Below are positions 53,331 to 64,000 of a DNA stretch of 64,000 bases, piece after piece. The notes under the pieces are model-generated. The model worked only from the letters and a program-made list of their open reading frames with translations. It did no database searches and was not told the DNA's origin. The position numbers were made by a program, and so were the translations under genes. Source of the DNA: Cristatella mucedo (lineage: Eukaryota > Bryozoa > Phylactolaemata > Cristatellidae); NCBI GenBank assembly GCA_009760855.2, contig WPIO01000171.1, positions 562,001 through 626,000 of the forward strand, in the 5' to 3' direction. Numbering within the stretch: position 1 is the stretch's first letter; each line of letters starts with the position of its first letter.

Positions 53331-53480
53331 CATAAAAAACGTCCCTAGGCCATCATCGTAGTAAGAAGCGGCAGCTGCGAAGCTTGCAGGAAATCAAGTA
53401 TACAATGTACCTACCACAGACGAAAAAGTCTTGTAAGGATTGTTCCTATCTTCGTCTATTCTCCAGCCCCTTATATTTGA
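53331..53480 (-). promoter_or_regulatory. Candidate 5' UTR exon and promoter of antistasin gene 1
   Basis: A donor (GTGAGTCGG) ends a non-coding exon at 53331. The minus strand has ATATAAGGGG near 53465-53475, a plausible TATA box. The spliced leader would contain a 4-codon upstream frame (ATG ATC AGT TGT TGA). Prediction only. Confidence 0.35.
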
Positions 53481-54520
53481 AATACAAAAGAGCGTTTCAC
53501 AAGAAATCTAATTTCAGTGAGTACCTTGCACGGTCTGTCAGCAGGATTTCATACCAGGGATTCTTGGTATGGGGACTGCTGGTTACCGAGAGTTTCCTTG
53601 ATCCTCGTGACCTGTATGTCAAAAAATCTGTTTTTGTATTCAAAGAAGGCACATGTGCTACGTCAAACTACAGCCATAAAACAGATGTAAAGAATAACAA
53701 TAGCACTCGTATGAGAGATGAAAGAAAGCTGTAAAAGTACATTTGGCCAGTGACGGTGTTCGGCCTTCCCGGGATCATGAAATGCATACGTCTTTAGCAC
53801 TAGCTGTCTTGAGTAATCGTAATCCCTCTTGTACGTTTAAGCCTACCGTGATAAGCTGAACACGTTCAGTAAAGGAAAGGTATTTTATGGTAACAATTTG
53901 AGTGTTGGACATAAACATACGTATTAAACTCCAGAGGGAAGTCGTCAAGTGATTGTTAGATAGTCACTGCGAACCATATCGTCCGGACTGAAGCTTGGTG
54001 TGGACTCTTCCCTAACTTTTCAGTGATACTTCCGGGAATTCCACTTTACCTTCACTTTGACTGCTTATGAGTCGTCCTCGGATATGCTACTCAAAACAGG
54101 ACCTGCTTAGCATAGGTTGCCATGTCGACATGAGACGAGCCTACTCTTTGGCGGGTTCATAAGGACCTCCCTGTAACTTGCGTTTACTCTGTCGAATGCT
54201 CGTCTATCCAACAAATGAGTTGTGAGTTTCAAGCATAGAGTAAGACTCTTTTCAGTAGTAGCTTATCTGCCCCACTTCTGCAGGATGTGACACGTCGACC
54301 GGCTAAAGTTACTAAGGTTAAATTCAAATTCGAATGGGCAGCAACTGCCGGGCCGGCTCCAGGCCAACTTGAATGCGAGCCAATAATCGGCATCCTAAAG
54401 TTGTTGGACAGACTCCTAAATTGCGCCTACTAAATTTCGGCTAGCTCAAAACTAAGGGGTTGCTAATCGGCAATCAAGCTGTGCAGGGGAAGCTAAGAAT
54501 AACACTAATAGTCACAATAC
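53480..54520. other. Intergenic; nothing recognised
   Basis: A 116-codon plus frame at 53384-53734 overlaps the antistasin promoter on the other strand and shows no family resemblance. Confidence 0.4.
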
Positions 54521-54580
54521 TTGGTACATATAATACATAATACTTAATACATAATACATAATACATAATACTTAACCTAA
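54515..54580. repeat. (TACATAA)n-type short repeat
   Basis: Several TAATACAT / TAATACTTAA units directly before a minus-strand LINE A copy, in the position of its 3' tail. Confidence 0.75.
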
Positions 54581-54584
54581 CACT

Positions 54585-54985
54585 TGGTAAAGCTTCCTCC
54601 GAGCACTCAGTCTCTTTATATGCGCTTTACATTTGCGGTAAGGGTAAATGCAATTGAACGGTGAGTGAAATCATTCTCCATAAACAACAAGAATAATAAG
54701 GTCAACGGTGACATGCGCAGGGTCAGCCTGCAAGTGTGGCTAGTGGCAGCATGCACAGTGTCAGCACGCATAATCACATGAAGGAATAACCACAGAGACC
54801 CACTAAAAGCTATTCTAAATAGGTGCTTTTTTAGGTTCTTTTTAAATGTGGTCCAGTCATGGGATGCTGTGATTCGAGTGCGGAGTGAGTTCCAGGGTTT
54901 GGCTGCATGCAAACTAAATGCATGGTCTCCAAAGGATTTGAGAATTGTACGAGGTATTATTAAACTGTTAGCTAGGTGGAAATTT
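54585..54985 (-). mobile_element. LINE A-like 3' fragment with unusual tail
   Basis: Minus strand: diverged C-terminal codons (AAKPWNSLRTRI, HLFRIAFSGSL), 3' UTR and diverged hairpin. The tail is (TTATGTA)-like instead of (ATT)n. Confidence 0.8.
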
Positions 54986-55029
54986 GCTTATTTAAACTTA
55001 GATGAACCGTTAAGGGCTCTGCTGAACGT

Positions 55030-55640
55030 CTAAAAAAACAAAAATGACAAAAAAGCGAAATGACATCATGTTTATGCACAGTGAACGTCATGTGATACGA
55101 TAAGTATATATTTAATCAGCAAATTTCCAGCCAAGTTAAAACGGATCGCTGCAGATGACGTAATTGATTGCTTTGCACCAATGGTCGTTTATTGCAGTGC
55201 ATAGTCTTCAAGTGTATATTTGCGGTAGCTTGAATGGACATGGTTGCACTTTTAACCCATTGTGCAGCAATTCTCAAAAAAAGTTTGAGTTTCTCTAAGC
55301 AGCTGTCAGTCCATTTTTTAAGGACCGTTATGAATTGGCATACTTTACCGGCCCTCTGTGGTAAAATGTAGTGCATTGAAGTGAGGTGAACGAGCAAAAT
55401 GGGTGCTAATTAAGCGATCGATAAATGTCACGTGGAATAAGAGGTGTAGTTTCACGAAGCCAACTTGCCAATTTTTTATGAATGCAAGTATTAGCCTCGA
55501 CTGTTGCTGTCGATTCCCGTATATGGTTGACAGTAAACGAGCAAAGTAAGCTTGACTGTTCAATGGTCTCAATTTGAACAAAATGACACGCCACATTAAA
55601 TATCAATTGCAGCTTCGTGCGTCCAATTTGTGGTCAGCTC
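55030..55640. repeat. Satellite block, older copy
   Basis: Collinear with about 43.78-44.40 kb (for example ATGACA.CATGTTT.GCACAGTGA and TGGTCTCAATTTGAAC) but much more diverged than the following 8 kb, so it belongs to the satellite or an older duplication. At about 55.65 kb the match jumps to 46.77 kb. Confidence 0.7.
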
Positions 55641-57106
55641 CCGAAGTGCGATGACAATTTGCACTTCGTGCAGATAATTTGCTGTAGATTTGCCACAGGG
55701 ATTGCAGTGGATTGCCGCTTCGAGCTGAGCCGTTAAAAATATTAGCAATAATGAAACACTTGATAAAGCCCCTTCGAGAACTCGATATCTTTTTATAAGT
55801 TTTCATTGGCCGTTGATTTCCCTTAGTTGCCAAAATTGTAAAAGTGCAATTGATTTAAATAATGTAGTTGACTTTAACCAGCGTCCTTTGATAGTATGCT
55901 ATCAAAATTTAAGCACTGCAAAACCAATTTCGTGGCAATTTGCATCAGGTTGCTGTATATACTGTTAATGACCCGGGCCGATGCAGTCAATTGCAATGCA
56001 ATGCTGCAGAATGATATTGGCCAATATAATAAAACTTTGCGAGTATAAAATAACCAAAGAGTAGAGCGGCGTGCAATCATAATTAGAGCTTCAACTCTGA
56101 GGTTTCTTGTAGCTTTACAGCAAATTGCAGGATATTGTGGTTGATTGAGGTGGACTGAGGTATGCGACCAGGCCTTAGCAGTCTATTGCAGTGTGCTGCA
56201 CAAGAGAATGCGTGTGGAAAACGGAGCAAGGTTTTGTTGGTGCACTTCGGAAAGAGTCTATTCTCATATGCAATTAAAATTAGAGCTTCACGACGGCGAT
56301 TTGAGGACGAATTGCAGAGTGATATACTCGTCCGAGATAGTTTCTCATTTCATTTCGGGCGATTGCCTGGCTTTGCCAGAGTGTTCGAATGCACATTTGT
56401 TTGTAGTGCAAGTGAGTGTGCACGACATGTTACAACGTGTTACACAACACGGTGAATTTATTATGCAATAAAAAGTAAAGCTCTGCCAAATATTCCTTTC
56501 TAGTCGTTTCGTGGTGTAAGCTGTGGATTGGAATGGATTTAATGGTATTGGACCGGGCTACTGCAGTCGATTGCAGCCCATTGCCAGCGAACGACAGTGC
56601 CAACGAAAGTGTAATTTTGTGAGTGCATTCAGAGCCGAGTGTGCTGTCGCATGCAATCCAAAAGGAGCTTATTGAAGCTGATGAAATTCAGGGAAAGTCA
56701 GTGGATTTTATTCGATCGTGGTATCGGCCCGGGTTGGTGCAATCTTACTTGTAAGGATTTCTTTAAAACGCATTAGTGGACTCTCACGAAACGGTCTTGG
56801 TTCGTTTAAGATCTTCCGAAGTTTGATATTACAAGCTTGTAGGAGGTTTTTGTAGCTGATCTGTGGTGGACTTGAAAGGGTATAGAGTGGAATTAGTGGT
56901 CTCAAGCATTGCAGCTCATCGACATTAGTGAGCCTGCCCAAATTGACATCAAAATTGGTGAATAGATAAAATCGAACGTGTGATGCAATACTAATCAAAC
57001 AATTGAGCTCGGCAGTGTCAATGTTTGGTTGATCTTAGCCTAACTGGAGTGGATTGCTTGTCTTCACTTTGTCGAATCAATGGCCTTCGCATGTGAAGCA
57101 CTAGAC

Positions 57107-59805
57107 CAGGGGTGTCGAACACGTGGCCGCCGGGCCACAACCCGGCCCCCCGAGGTCTTCTATGCGGCCTTAACTTTATCCCAAATATATTTGTCACTCC
57201 ATATTTTTTGTCAATTTTTAACTATTACAAACGGAGATATAAGGCGTTGTGATGTACTTCACGCGCGCGTGAAGGTGTCCGAATGGCTATTTTCGCGTGA
57301 AGGTAAAAAAATCGATTTATTTTGCTAGCCTTCATGTGAACATTTTGGCGTGAAGGGGTAATATATTTGTGCTACAGCGGCGCCATTACGATCACATTTA
57401 TAACGCTTCCGCAAGCGGAATTAACTGTTTCACACTGTGGATAGAAAAAAGAGCCGTTTCTCAGCTGCTGCGGCACGAACTGGAATCAGTCAGGTAGGTT
57501 TTTCAAAAAACGCGTATTGCTCAACTTACTTACTAATGCTAAGATATTGCTGTGATAAAATATAAATTAATCAATGCGTAACTGATCTGTTTTTTTATTT
57601 CACAGAGAAAAATGACAGCGAATGTGAATACTAGCAAAAACGAAAAATTGATGCAGAAGGAAGACTTTTCAAAGCATCCTGGACTGCAGACTATTTTGTA
57701 ATGGAAAGCTTCGGTAGGTTAATGTCCCTAATATGCCAAGAACAAATTGCCGTTGCAAAGGAGTACAATGTTAAGCGACATTTTTCAACAAAGCATGGCG
57801 ACAGGTACAACAGCCTGACTGGTCAACTTCAAATTGATCGCGTGAACTCGTTGAAACACATCGTCATCGGACAGCAGTCATTGTTTACAGCAGTCAGCAA
57901 CAAGTCTGAGGCTTCAACCAAAGTAAGTTTTTTAATAGCTGAAGCTATAGCTAAGCGGGGAAAGCATTTTCCGATGGTGAATTTGTTAAGGAATGCCTCA
58001 GGCTGTTTACTGGTGTGGTCTGTCCAGAAAAGAAGTCAGAAGTAGAGAAAGTCAGTCTTTCTCATCAAACGGTTGCGAGAAGAATTGACGAGCTCGCATC
58101 CAACATAGAAGAAAGTCTCACTAAAAGATTTGCTGAATGCGAATTTTATTCTCTTACGCTTGACGAAAGCACGGACAATAGCGATACGGCTCAACTGTCG
58201 GTGTTTGTACGCGTAGTAACAGGAAAGTTAGTCATTATCGAAGAACTGTTGGATATATTTTCAATGAAAGGCACTACAACGGGGAGGGATATTTTGGATC
58301 AGGTCAAGAGGGTCCTCAAAAAATGTAATCTTCCTGAAACTAAATTGATTGGTTTAACCACAGATGGAGCCCCTTCAATGACAGGTAGATACAATGGATT
58401 TGTATCTTTAACGGTAAAATTAGTACCTCACATAATTGCCAGTCATCACTGCATCATCAACCAAGAACAGCTATGTGCAAAGGTCTTGAGCATGCAACAT
58501 GTAATGGACAATGTAGTTTCAACAATCAATGTGATAAGGTCTCGTGCGCTAAACCACAGAAAATTTCAGGCTTTCCTTGAAGAGTTGGGATCTGATCATT
58601 GTGATGTTATTTATTTCTGCCAAGTCCATTGGCTAAGTAGGGCAAACACGTTAGCCAGGTTTCGGTCACTTGGGGACGAAATAAAAACATTTATGACAGG
58701 ATAGGGAAAATATGTTGGCTTCCTCGATGACCGGCAGTGGTTGAATGACTTTGCTTTAATTGTGGACATGACCAAACATCTTGCAGATCTTAATGTCAAA
58801 CTCCAAGGTAAGGATCAACTGGTCCATACAATGTATGAGTGTGTTGTCGCGTTTGTGCAACAGATGAAACTTTTCCGGAAACACTTAGATCAGAAGAAAC
58901 TGTTACATTTCACAACACTAGCATCAAGATCGCCTGGAAACGCTGGCTCATGTGAAGTACTCCACTCTTGTTAGCAAACTTGTTGATGAATTCGAAGAGA
59001 GGTTTCAGGATTTCCAACAACATGCGGATGACATGAACATGATTAGTAATCCATTTATTATCGATCCCTCTGATGCACCTGATGAATTTCAACTCAAACT
59101 AATCGACATTCATAATGACAGCAATTTCAAAACTGCTTATGATCAGCATGACCTTGTACCTTTTACAAGAAGTATGTTTCATCGGAGTCTTTCCTAACCT
59201 AGCCCAACATGCTCGCAGGTATATTGCACTTTTTAGCAGCACATATTAATGTGAACAGCTTTTTTCCAGACCGAAAAATGTGAAAACAAAGACTCGATCC
59301 GTTCTCACAGATGAACATTTATCAGGAATCCTTAGAAATGCCACATCCACTGTTGCAGCAGATGTCAACTTTTTATGCAAACAGAAACAATGCCAAATAT
59401 CTCAGTGATGCCTGCAGTGCAGAAGACATTGAATACCTGTGGAATTTAATTTATCCGAAGACATTAATATTATGTGAGTCCTTGTCATATAATTTTGTAA
59501 ATTTTATAAGTTTCTGTCTTCACGTTATTAAAATAAAAATCCAAAAGTAAAAGATTGGCCATAATATCTATCGAATTATTTTCCAGGACACATGATTACA
59601 ATTTTATTATTTATTATTTTAAATTATAATTATGCTAAACAATACTATTGTATTGTGGTTTATTCGTTAAGTATAATAGTAATAGTGATACTAAATTACG
59701 ATCTTATTTTCTGATGTGGTCAACTAGGCCAATTTACATGTGGCCCCTGGACCTTTTAAATTTCTGAAATGTGGCCCCCAACGACAAAAATGTTGGACAG
59801 TCCTG
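57107..59805 (+). mobile_element. hAT-family DNA transposon, complete ends, broken transposase
   Basis: 2,699 bp. The 14-bp terminal repeats CAGGGGTGTCGAAC and (inverted) CAGGACTGTCCAAC differ at two positions. They are flanked by an exact 8-bp target duplication CACTAGAC (57099-57106 and 59806-59813), the hAT signature. Subterminal GTGGCC-rich repeats occur at both ends. Unit 1 of the segmental duplication has the uninterrupted target at about 48.22-48.24 kb, so the insertion postdates the duplication. The transposase inside is disrupted. Confidence 0.96.
57640..59420 (+). pseudogene. hAT transposase (Charlie/GTF2IRD2-like), degenerate
   Basis: A BED-finger-like start (LICQEQIAVAKEYNVKRHFS with TKHG) leads into the catalytic region (FAECEFYSLTLDESTDNSDT, LIGLTTDGAPSMTGRYNGF, QVHWLSRANTLARFRSL) and ends with the C-terminal dimerisation remnant (ALFSSTY, CEQLFSRPKN, RSVLTDEHL). 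Breaks seen: a frameshift near 57.97 kb, a TAG at 58702-58704, frameshifts near 58.94 and 59.19 kb, and a TAA at 59247-59249. Vertebrate proteins such as GTF2IRD2 and some ZBEDs carry domesticated relatives; this one is a dead element. Confidence 0.92.
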
Positions 59806-60413
59806 CACTAGACAGTCATAAGATTCCGCAAATTCGTCCACTCTTATCCTAATCCTAATCCATTGTCCCAAGGTAATAGCTCTCAGTGGCTTTCTGTCTC
59901 TCACGGTTCCTAGCCTTAAATCATAGTCACTCATCACCCGACCACCGTTTGCAGCTAACAGCGTTTGGTTCTACTTTTTGGCTGGCATTTTCGGCCTAAC
60001 TCGCGGAATTAGCTTCAAATAAATCTCAGTGAAGGATAAATGTGGTCAATCAAGGTGTTTCCGATCCATATGTGCTTAGGTTAGTGGTTATAGATTGTAG
60101 GTAAGCGACTAGACTTATCTTATACGTAACTATCGGGTTAGAGAATGCTAAAATAGAGCCGTTCGTCTTCTGGTAAAGTAAGCAAAAAGAGACCGATATT
60201 TACAGACGCTGTCGTTTCTATATTGGTGTAACTGCACGTATGTTATGATTGTCATTGAAAACGAACATTCTGATTTCATGTTCGAGGCATTCAAAGAGAC
60301 AACTTTGGGAACGGCCTTGCTGCCTGTACGCCTGCAGTCTTGTAGGCTGGTTAAAGGTGGGATTTCAAAAGGGTTCAACATGGAGTCCAAAGTGATAGGA
60401 TTTATGCACAATA

Positions 60414-60990
60414 ATTTTTATAATAATAGACATAACGATGCTCTTAAAAACGTGCCCTCAGATAACTCAAATTCGTTCGGGGCGCTTTACATTTGCTGGG
60501 TAAGGAAAAGCAATTGAATGATGAGTAATATCATGGTTGATAAACAACACCAATAACTTGGTTAGGGGTGACAAGCACAGGGTCAGCATGCAAATGTGCT
60601 TAGTGGCAGCATGCCCAGTGCCAGCAGGCATAGGCACATCAAGAACGAATGAGAGTAACACACGAAATTCTGCCCTAAACAGGTGTGCTATTAAGTACTT
60701 TTTTAATGTGGTCAAGTCAGGGGATGTTCAGACGCAAGTGGGGAGGGGGTTCCGGGTTTGGGAGCATGCGAACTCAATGCACGGTCTCCACAGGATTTGA
60801 AGTTTGCATGACGTATTGGTAAACTGCTGGATTCCGAGAAGCGGGTGATACGATGGTTGGCCTGGCGGGGAATTAGATCTGTGAGATAGGCTGGAGCCGA
60901 AGAATGAAGTGGCCTAAGTGTGAGCGACAAAACCCAGGTATGAAAATGTGGTGTTGCAGTTGTTATCCCGGCGTCTCACACTGCCGCTTC
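60414..60990 (-). mobile_element. LINE A 3' fragment (duplication unit 2)
   Basis: Counterpart of the 48.84-49.40 kb fragment, with the same truncation and tail. Minor indels, such as at 60.81 kb. Confidence 0.82.
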
Positions 60991-61283
60991 TCCAATTTTT
61001 TAAGGCCTACTTTCAAAATTTTATCCCACGAGCCTGGGTGAGGCGAAGTTAGGTAAATCGCCAATCCGTTAGCTCTCATTTAAAAAGACGCATTTCAGAG
61101 TCACTTGAATCATTTAAAATGGTTTACGGAAGAATTATTCTCGGCATACTTTAAATTTTTCTCACGGTTCTACAATGACCTTTGAAAATCAGTTTGCTTT
61201 ATCTAACGATTAACTATTGGAAAGTTCTGCGGACTAGGATAGCTTCTAAGAGAGGAGAAACCAGCTAGTCGCAGACCGTTTAC

Positions 61284-61441
61284 CCTAACCATGTTATTCA
61301 TTTTGTTTGTTTTTCAAGCATGATTTTACTTACTATTCTATTGCGTATCACTTTGCAGCAAATGTAAAGCGCCTAGAAAGAGATTAAGTTTTCTGAGGGC
61401 GCTTTATCAAGTGCAATATTATTATTATTATTATTATTATT
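61284..61441 (+). mobile_element. LINE A 3'-end insertion specific to unit 2
   Basis: Starts CCTAACCATGTTATTC and runs to the hairpin and (ATT)n. It nearly equals the 3' end of copies 3 and 4. Unit 1 has the uninterrupted GACCGTTTACGATGCC site at about 49.69 kb. A TTAC flanks both sides of the insertion as a probable 4-bp target duplication. Confidence 0.93.
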
Positions 61442-62258
61442 ACGATGCCTCCCATTATGAACTCTGCTGGCAGATGATGGAACAAAAACACTATCCGTAA
61501 AAATAGCTCCCAGTCCTACACAGTAACTGAAATTTCAAAAGTAAAAGTTGTAAAGGGCCTGCAGAACTGAAGCTCTTAGACTTTATTGAAATGTTCATAA
61601 GCAGAAAATAAAAAAGTGAGTTGGTCGTTGTACACACGCACAGTTTCAAGATGCATAGAATGCAGTGGGCAATCCAAGAGGACGGAGCTACTGCCCTAAT
61701 GATTAACTGTGTTAGAGGGTCTTTTAACCGAAATTAAACCAGGCAGTGTAGCAGTGTCAGTTAGAGGTGAATTGTAGGCTTCAGCATCGGTGGTTTATTG
61801 AGAAGTGCGAGTAAAGATTCACGTGGCAAGAGCCAGAATTAATTATAGATCGGACAGCTTCACTGCTAGGTGTGAGCTACTGGGGTGTACCCTTTTTAAC
61901 GTCATCGTTCGACGTAGGCTCAAATGATTGTCATAGGTAAACAAAATCCACCATAGCCTCATGCCAGGCGCGATGTGGATAAATACAAGTCGTTATGCTG
62001 CATAGTAATTTATTCGCATGCAAATGCTTCACAATAGCAACTGGAACCATATAAACTGGGATGAATGTTTGAAAAGCAACTTGTGAGGCTCCAAATGCTA
62101 CCTGAAACATGGTCATGCGGACACCATTTTCCGATCCACACCTTAGTCTACAAAAATGAGAACATTGAACAGTGATTCATACTATGTTAAAAGTCGTTCA
62201 GTGATAAACATCAGCTTTACGAAAAACCGACAACAAAGAGCTTAATGTAAGTACTGAC

Positions 62259-62348
62259 TTTTGCACTGGCAGATCTCGCAGCCATCCTGGTCTCTGACGA
62301 ATCCATTGATACAGTACATGCGACAAATTGGCGGACATTGCTTGGTTT
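62259..62348 (-). CDS. Antistasin-domain exon, gene 2 (equivalent of exon 4)
   Basis: Identical reading frame, acceptor and donor or stop as 50516-50605, encoding CPPICRMYC..GCEICQC. Near-perfect nucleotide identity extends well into both flanking introns. Confidence 0.88.
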
Positions 62349-63071
62349 CTGTAATGAATTGAAGTTGAAAATTTTACTTTTAAAAATAAACATCCGCCAA
62401 TCTCTTAAATTGACTGAAAAGAGCACCAGATGCCTCCTTTTTAAAGGTGCATGCTGAAATGCAGTGGCCAGGATATTACTCCTAAAATAGGTAGTGCTTC
62501 AAATAGCCCAATGAGAACAGAGAATCTTTCACGGCGTCTTCAAAATTCACCACTGCACAATTAGTCCCGACGATGAAGAGTCGTTCACATTAACGAGTAT
62601 TCAAGAAATAAAAAGGGTCACACTCTAGCAAGCCGGTTAAGTCAGGCAAGCAGATACTCATAGTTAATAAATTGTCATACCACTGGCTCAAGAAATGCAC
62701 CGAATCATGTAAAGATTCGTGGAGTTTGAAAAGAAAAGTCCAATAGGAAAAAAAGGAAGCTGTGCGGTGCGAGGAGTTTCTAGCTGCCACTGCAGAAAGC
62801 AGGGTGGCTGCAGATGGCGACCGTGCCCGGCTAAAGTGTAATATGCATTTTATTTATCCGATCTGAAGACTAGATAAGCAACAAGTTTTAATACAGTGAG
62901 TTCACAACCTAGTGAGAGTAACGGCCCGACGAAGACTAGATGCTGAAAAGCAGGTTCTGCGTTGGCACCCACTCCCAAGGAGCTAGGAGGACTAATAGGT
63001 AGACCGGTGCTGGTAGCCAGAGCTGCAAACCTTCCAGTCGGATATAGGGTATTACGACTTGAGAGCCACTA

Positions 63072-63142
63072 AAGCGCCTAAAGAGAGATTACGTTCTCTA
63101 AGGGCGCTTTATCAAGTGCAGTATTATTATTATTATTATTAT
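63072..63142 (+). mobile_element. Minimal LINE A insertion: hairpin and tail only
   Basis: AAGCGCCTAAAGAGAGATTA through AGGGCGCTTTATCAAGTGCA and (TTA)n interrupts GAGCCACTAG.. which is continuous in unit 1 at about 51.32-51.35 kb. Only about 70 bp of the 3' end were copied. Confidence 0.9.
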
Positions 63143-63891
63143 AGATGAACTTAAGGTGTCTGGGTACTTTCAATTCCAAATACTCAGCCAGTGAAGGAAA
63201 GATAAAAAATTTAAACCTCACTGAAGAGTGTACATAGCCTGTATTCATCCTCGGCCTCCTACGGCCTTGGACTTGCAGTATTTATAAGTTTAGCTGAAAT
63301 TTCAGATGGCAGGTAAGATTATAATTATCTTGCTCGCTGCAATGCCTTGCAAAAAAACGTCAAAGTTTTATTTGAGTAATCTACAACGTCTTGATACAAA
63401 CCAAATGTCTAATTTGTCTACAAGAGCAAAGTGAGTGACAAATAAAGGTAAATATTGGTGAGCAGAATATTTAGACTTTAAAAGAAATCACAGCAAATAA
63501 CGCTAAAGATAAAGTTTTGTGCTGGTCGCGATTATTTTCTCCGCTCAAAGTTTGCTGCATATTTGCTCTTATCCAGCTTCAAATTATCTTTGAAGGTCTT
63601 ACCGAGTCTTAACGGACGAACGTATTGCTAAAACGCTTCAATTTGTTCGCGGTAAGTTAGCATTTGAGCCCCAAAACAGAGCTTTACCTTCTAGATCATA
63701 CTTTGGCCTCATGGGATCAATACTCACATTGGGCCGCAGCCATTGCTTGAAGGGCTACATCTCGCCAAAGCATCAAACCACAGGTTTTGGAGAGCAACTG
63801 AGGTCGCGAAAACCCCAACAAATCCCTCAAGCTGTAAGTTCTCATTTGACGATTACGTGTAATAGCTTTTGTCAGCCGCAAGCATACTTAC

Positions 63892-63969
63892 TGCATTGGC
63901 AGATCTCACAGCCTTGCTTGTCTCGGACGAATCCATACTTGCAAAACATGCGGCATGTTGGTGGGCAAC
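63892..63969 (-). CDS. Antistasin-domain exon, gene 2 (equivalent of exon 3)
   Basis: Between CAG and GTAAGT, 78 nt, encoding CPPTCRMFC..GCEICQC as in gene 1. The exons for linker and signal peptide would lie beyond 64 kb, so the gene is partial here but shows no break. Confidence 0.88.
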
Positions 63970-64000
63970 CTGAAATGGTAAAAGAGTACCAGGATGATGA

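Larger units (their letters stand above)
55645..64000. repeat. Segmental duplication, unit 2 (continues past window)
   Basis: Tandem, same-orientation copy of 46.77-52.2 kb, offset 8,877 bp at its start. The offset increases by insertions at 57.1, 61.28 and 63.07 kb. Contains antistasin exons 4 and 3 of a second gene. Confidence 0.92.

Overview
The window is nuclear DNA of a multicellular animal, most likely an invertebrate. It has GT-AG spliced genes with long, repeat-filled introns, CR1/L2-like LINEs, tRNA-derived SINE-like sequences, TA-flanked MITEs, a hAT transposon, long CA/GA microsatellites and a degenerate satellite. I cannot name the phylum from sequence alone.

Layout. (1) 1-6.6 kb: repeat-rich, with a nearly full-length but broken CR1/L2-type LINE (called LINE A here, 1.6-4.9 kb). 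(2) 6.6-17.6 kb, minus strand: a complete eight-exon L-threonine 3-dehydrogenase gene (TDH). Every splice junction keeps phase and the joined product is 343 aa. (3) 17.6-20.8 kb: a repeat-filled divergent intergenic region. (4) 20.8-39.2 kb, plus strand: a six-exon XK-related (XKR) membrane protein gene, 1,044 codons, with an exceptional ~600-residue Ala/Pro/Asp-rich C-terminal exon. Its introns hold a LINE A copy with a 973-codon open frame, shorter LINE A copies and a second LINE family (LINE B) in antisense. A 14-bp minisatellite and a polyadenylation signal follow the stop. (5) 39.2-47.7 kb: no host gene seen. It holds LINE fragments and a degenerate ~135-190 bp satellite organised into ~1.25 kb higher-order units. 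(6) 46.8-64 kb: a tandem segmental duplication carrying small secreted antistasin-domain protein genes on the minus strand. Gene 1 is complete (signal peptide plus two six-cysteine domains, about 94 aa). Gene 2 shows its two domain exons and runs out of the window.

Unit 2 of the duplication took three transposon insertions that unit 1 lacks: a 2.7 kb hAT element with an 8-bp target duplication, a ~157 bp LINE A 3' end, and a ~70 bp minimal LINE A tail. Unit 1 therefore preserves the empty sites. Identity between the units is patchy, near-perfect around the second antistasin exon but visibly lower beside it, as expected from gene conversion.

The host genes do not form a pathway. TDH is mitochondrial threonine catabolism, XKR is a plasma-membrane protein of the lipid-scramblase family, and the antistasin-like proteins are probably secreted protease inhibitors. 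The main interest lies in the extended XKR tail, the duplicated antistasin locus and the repeat history that can be read from paired empty and filled sites.
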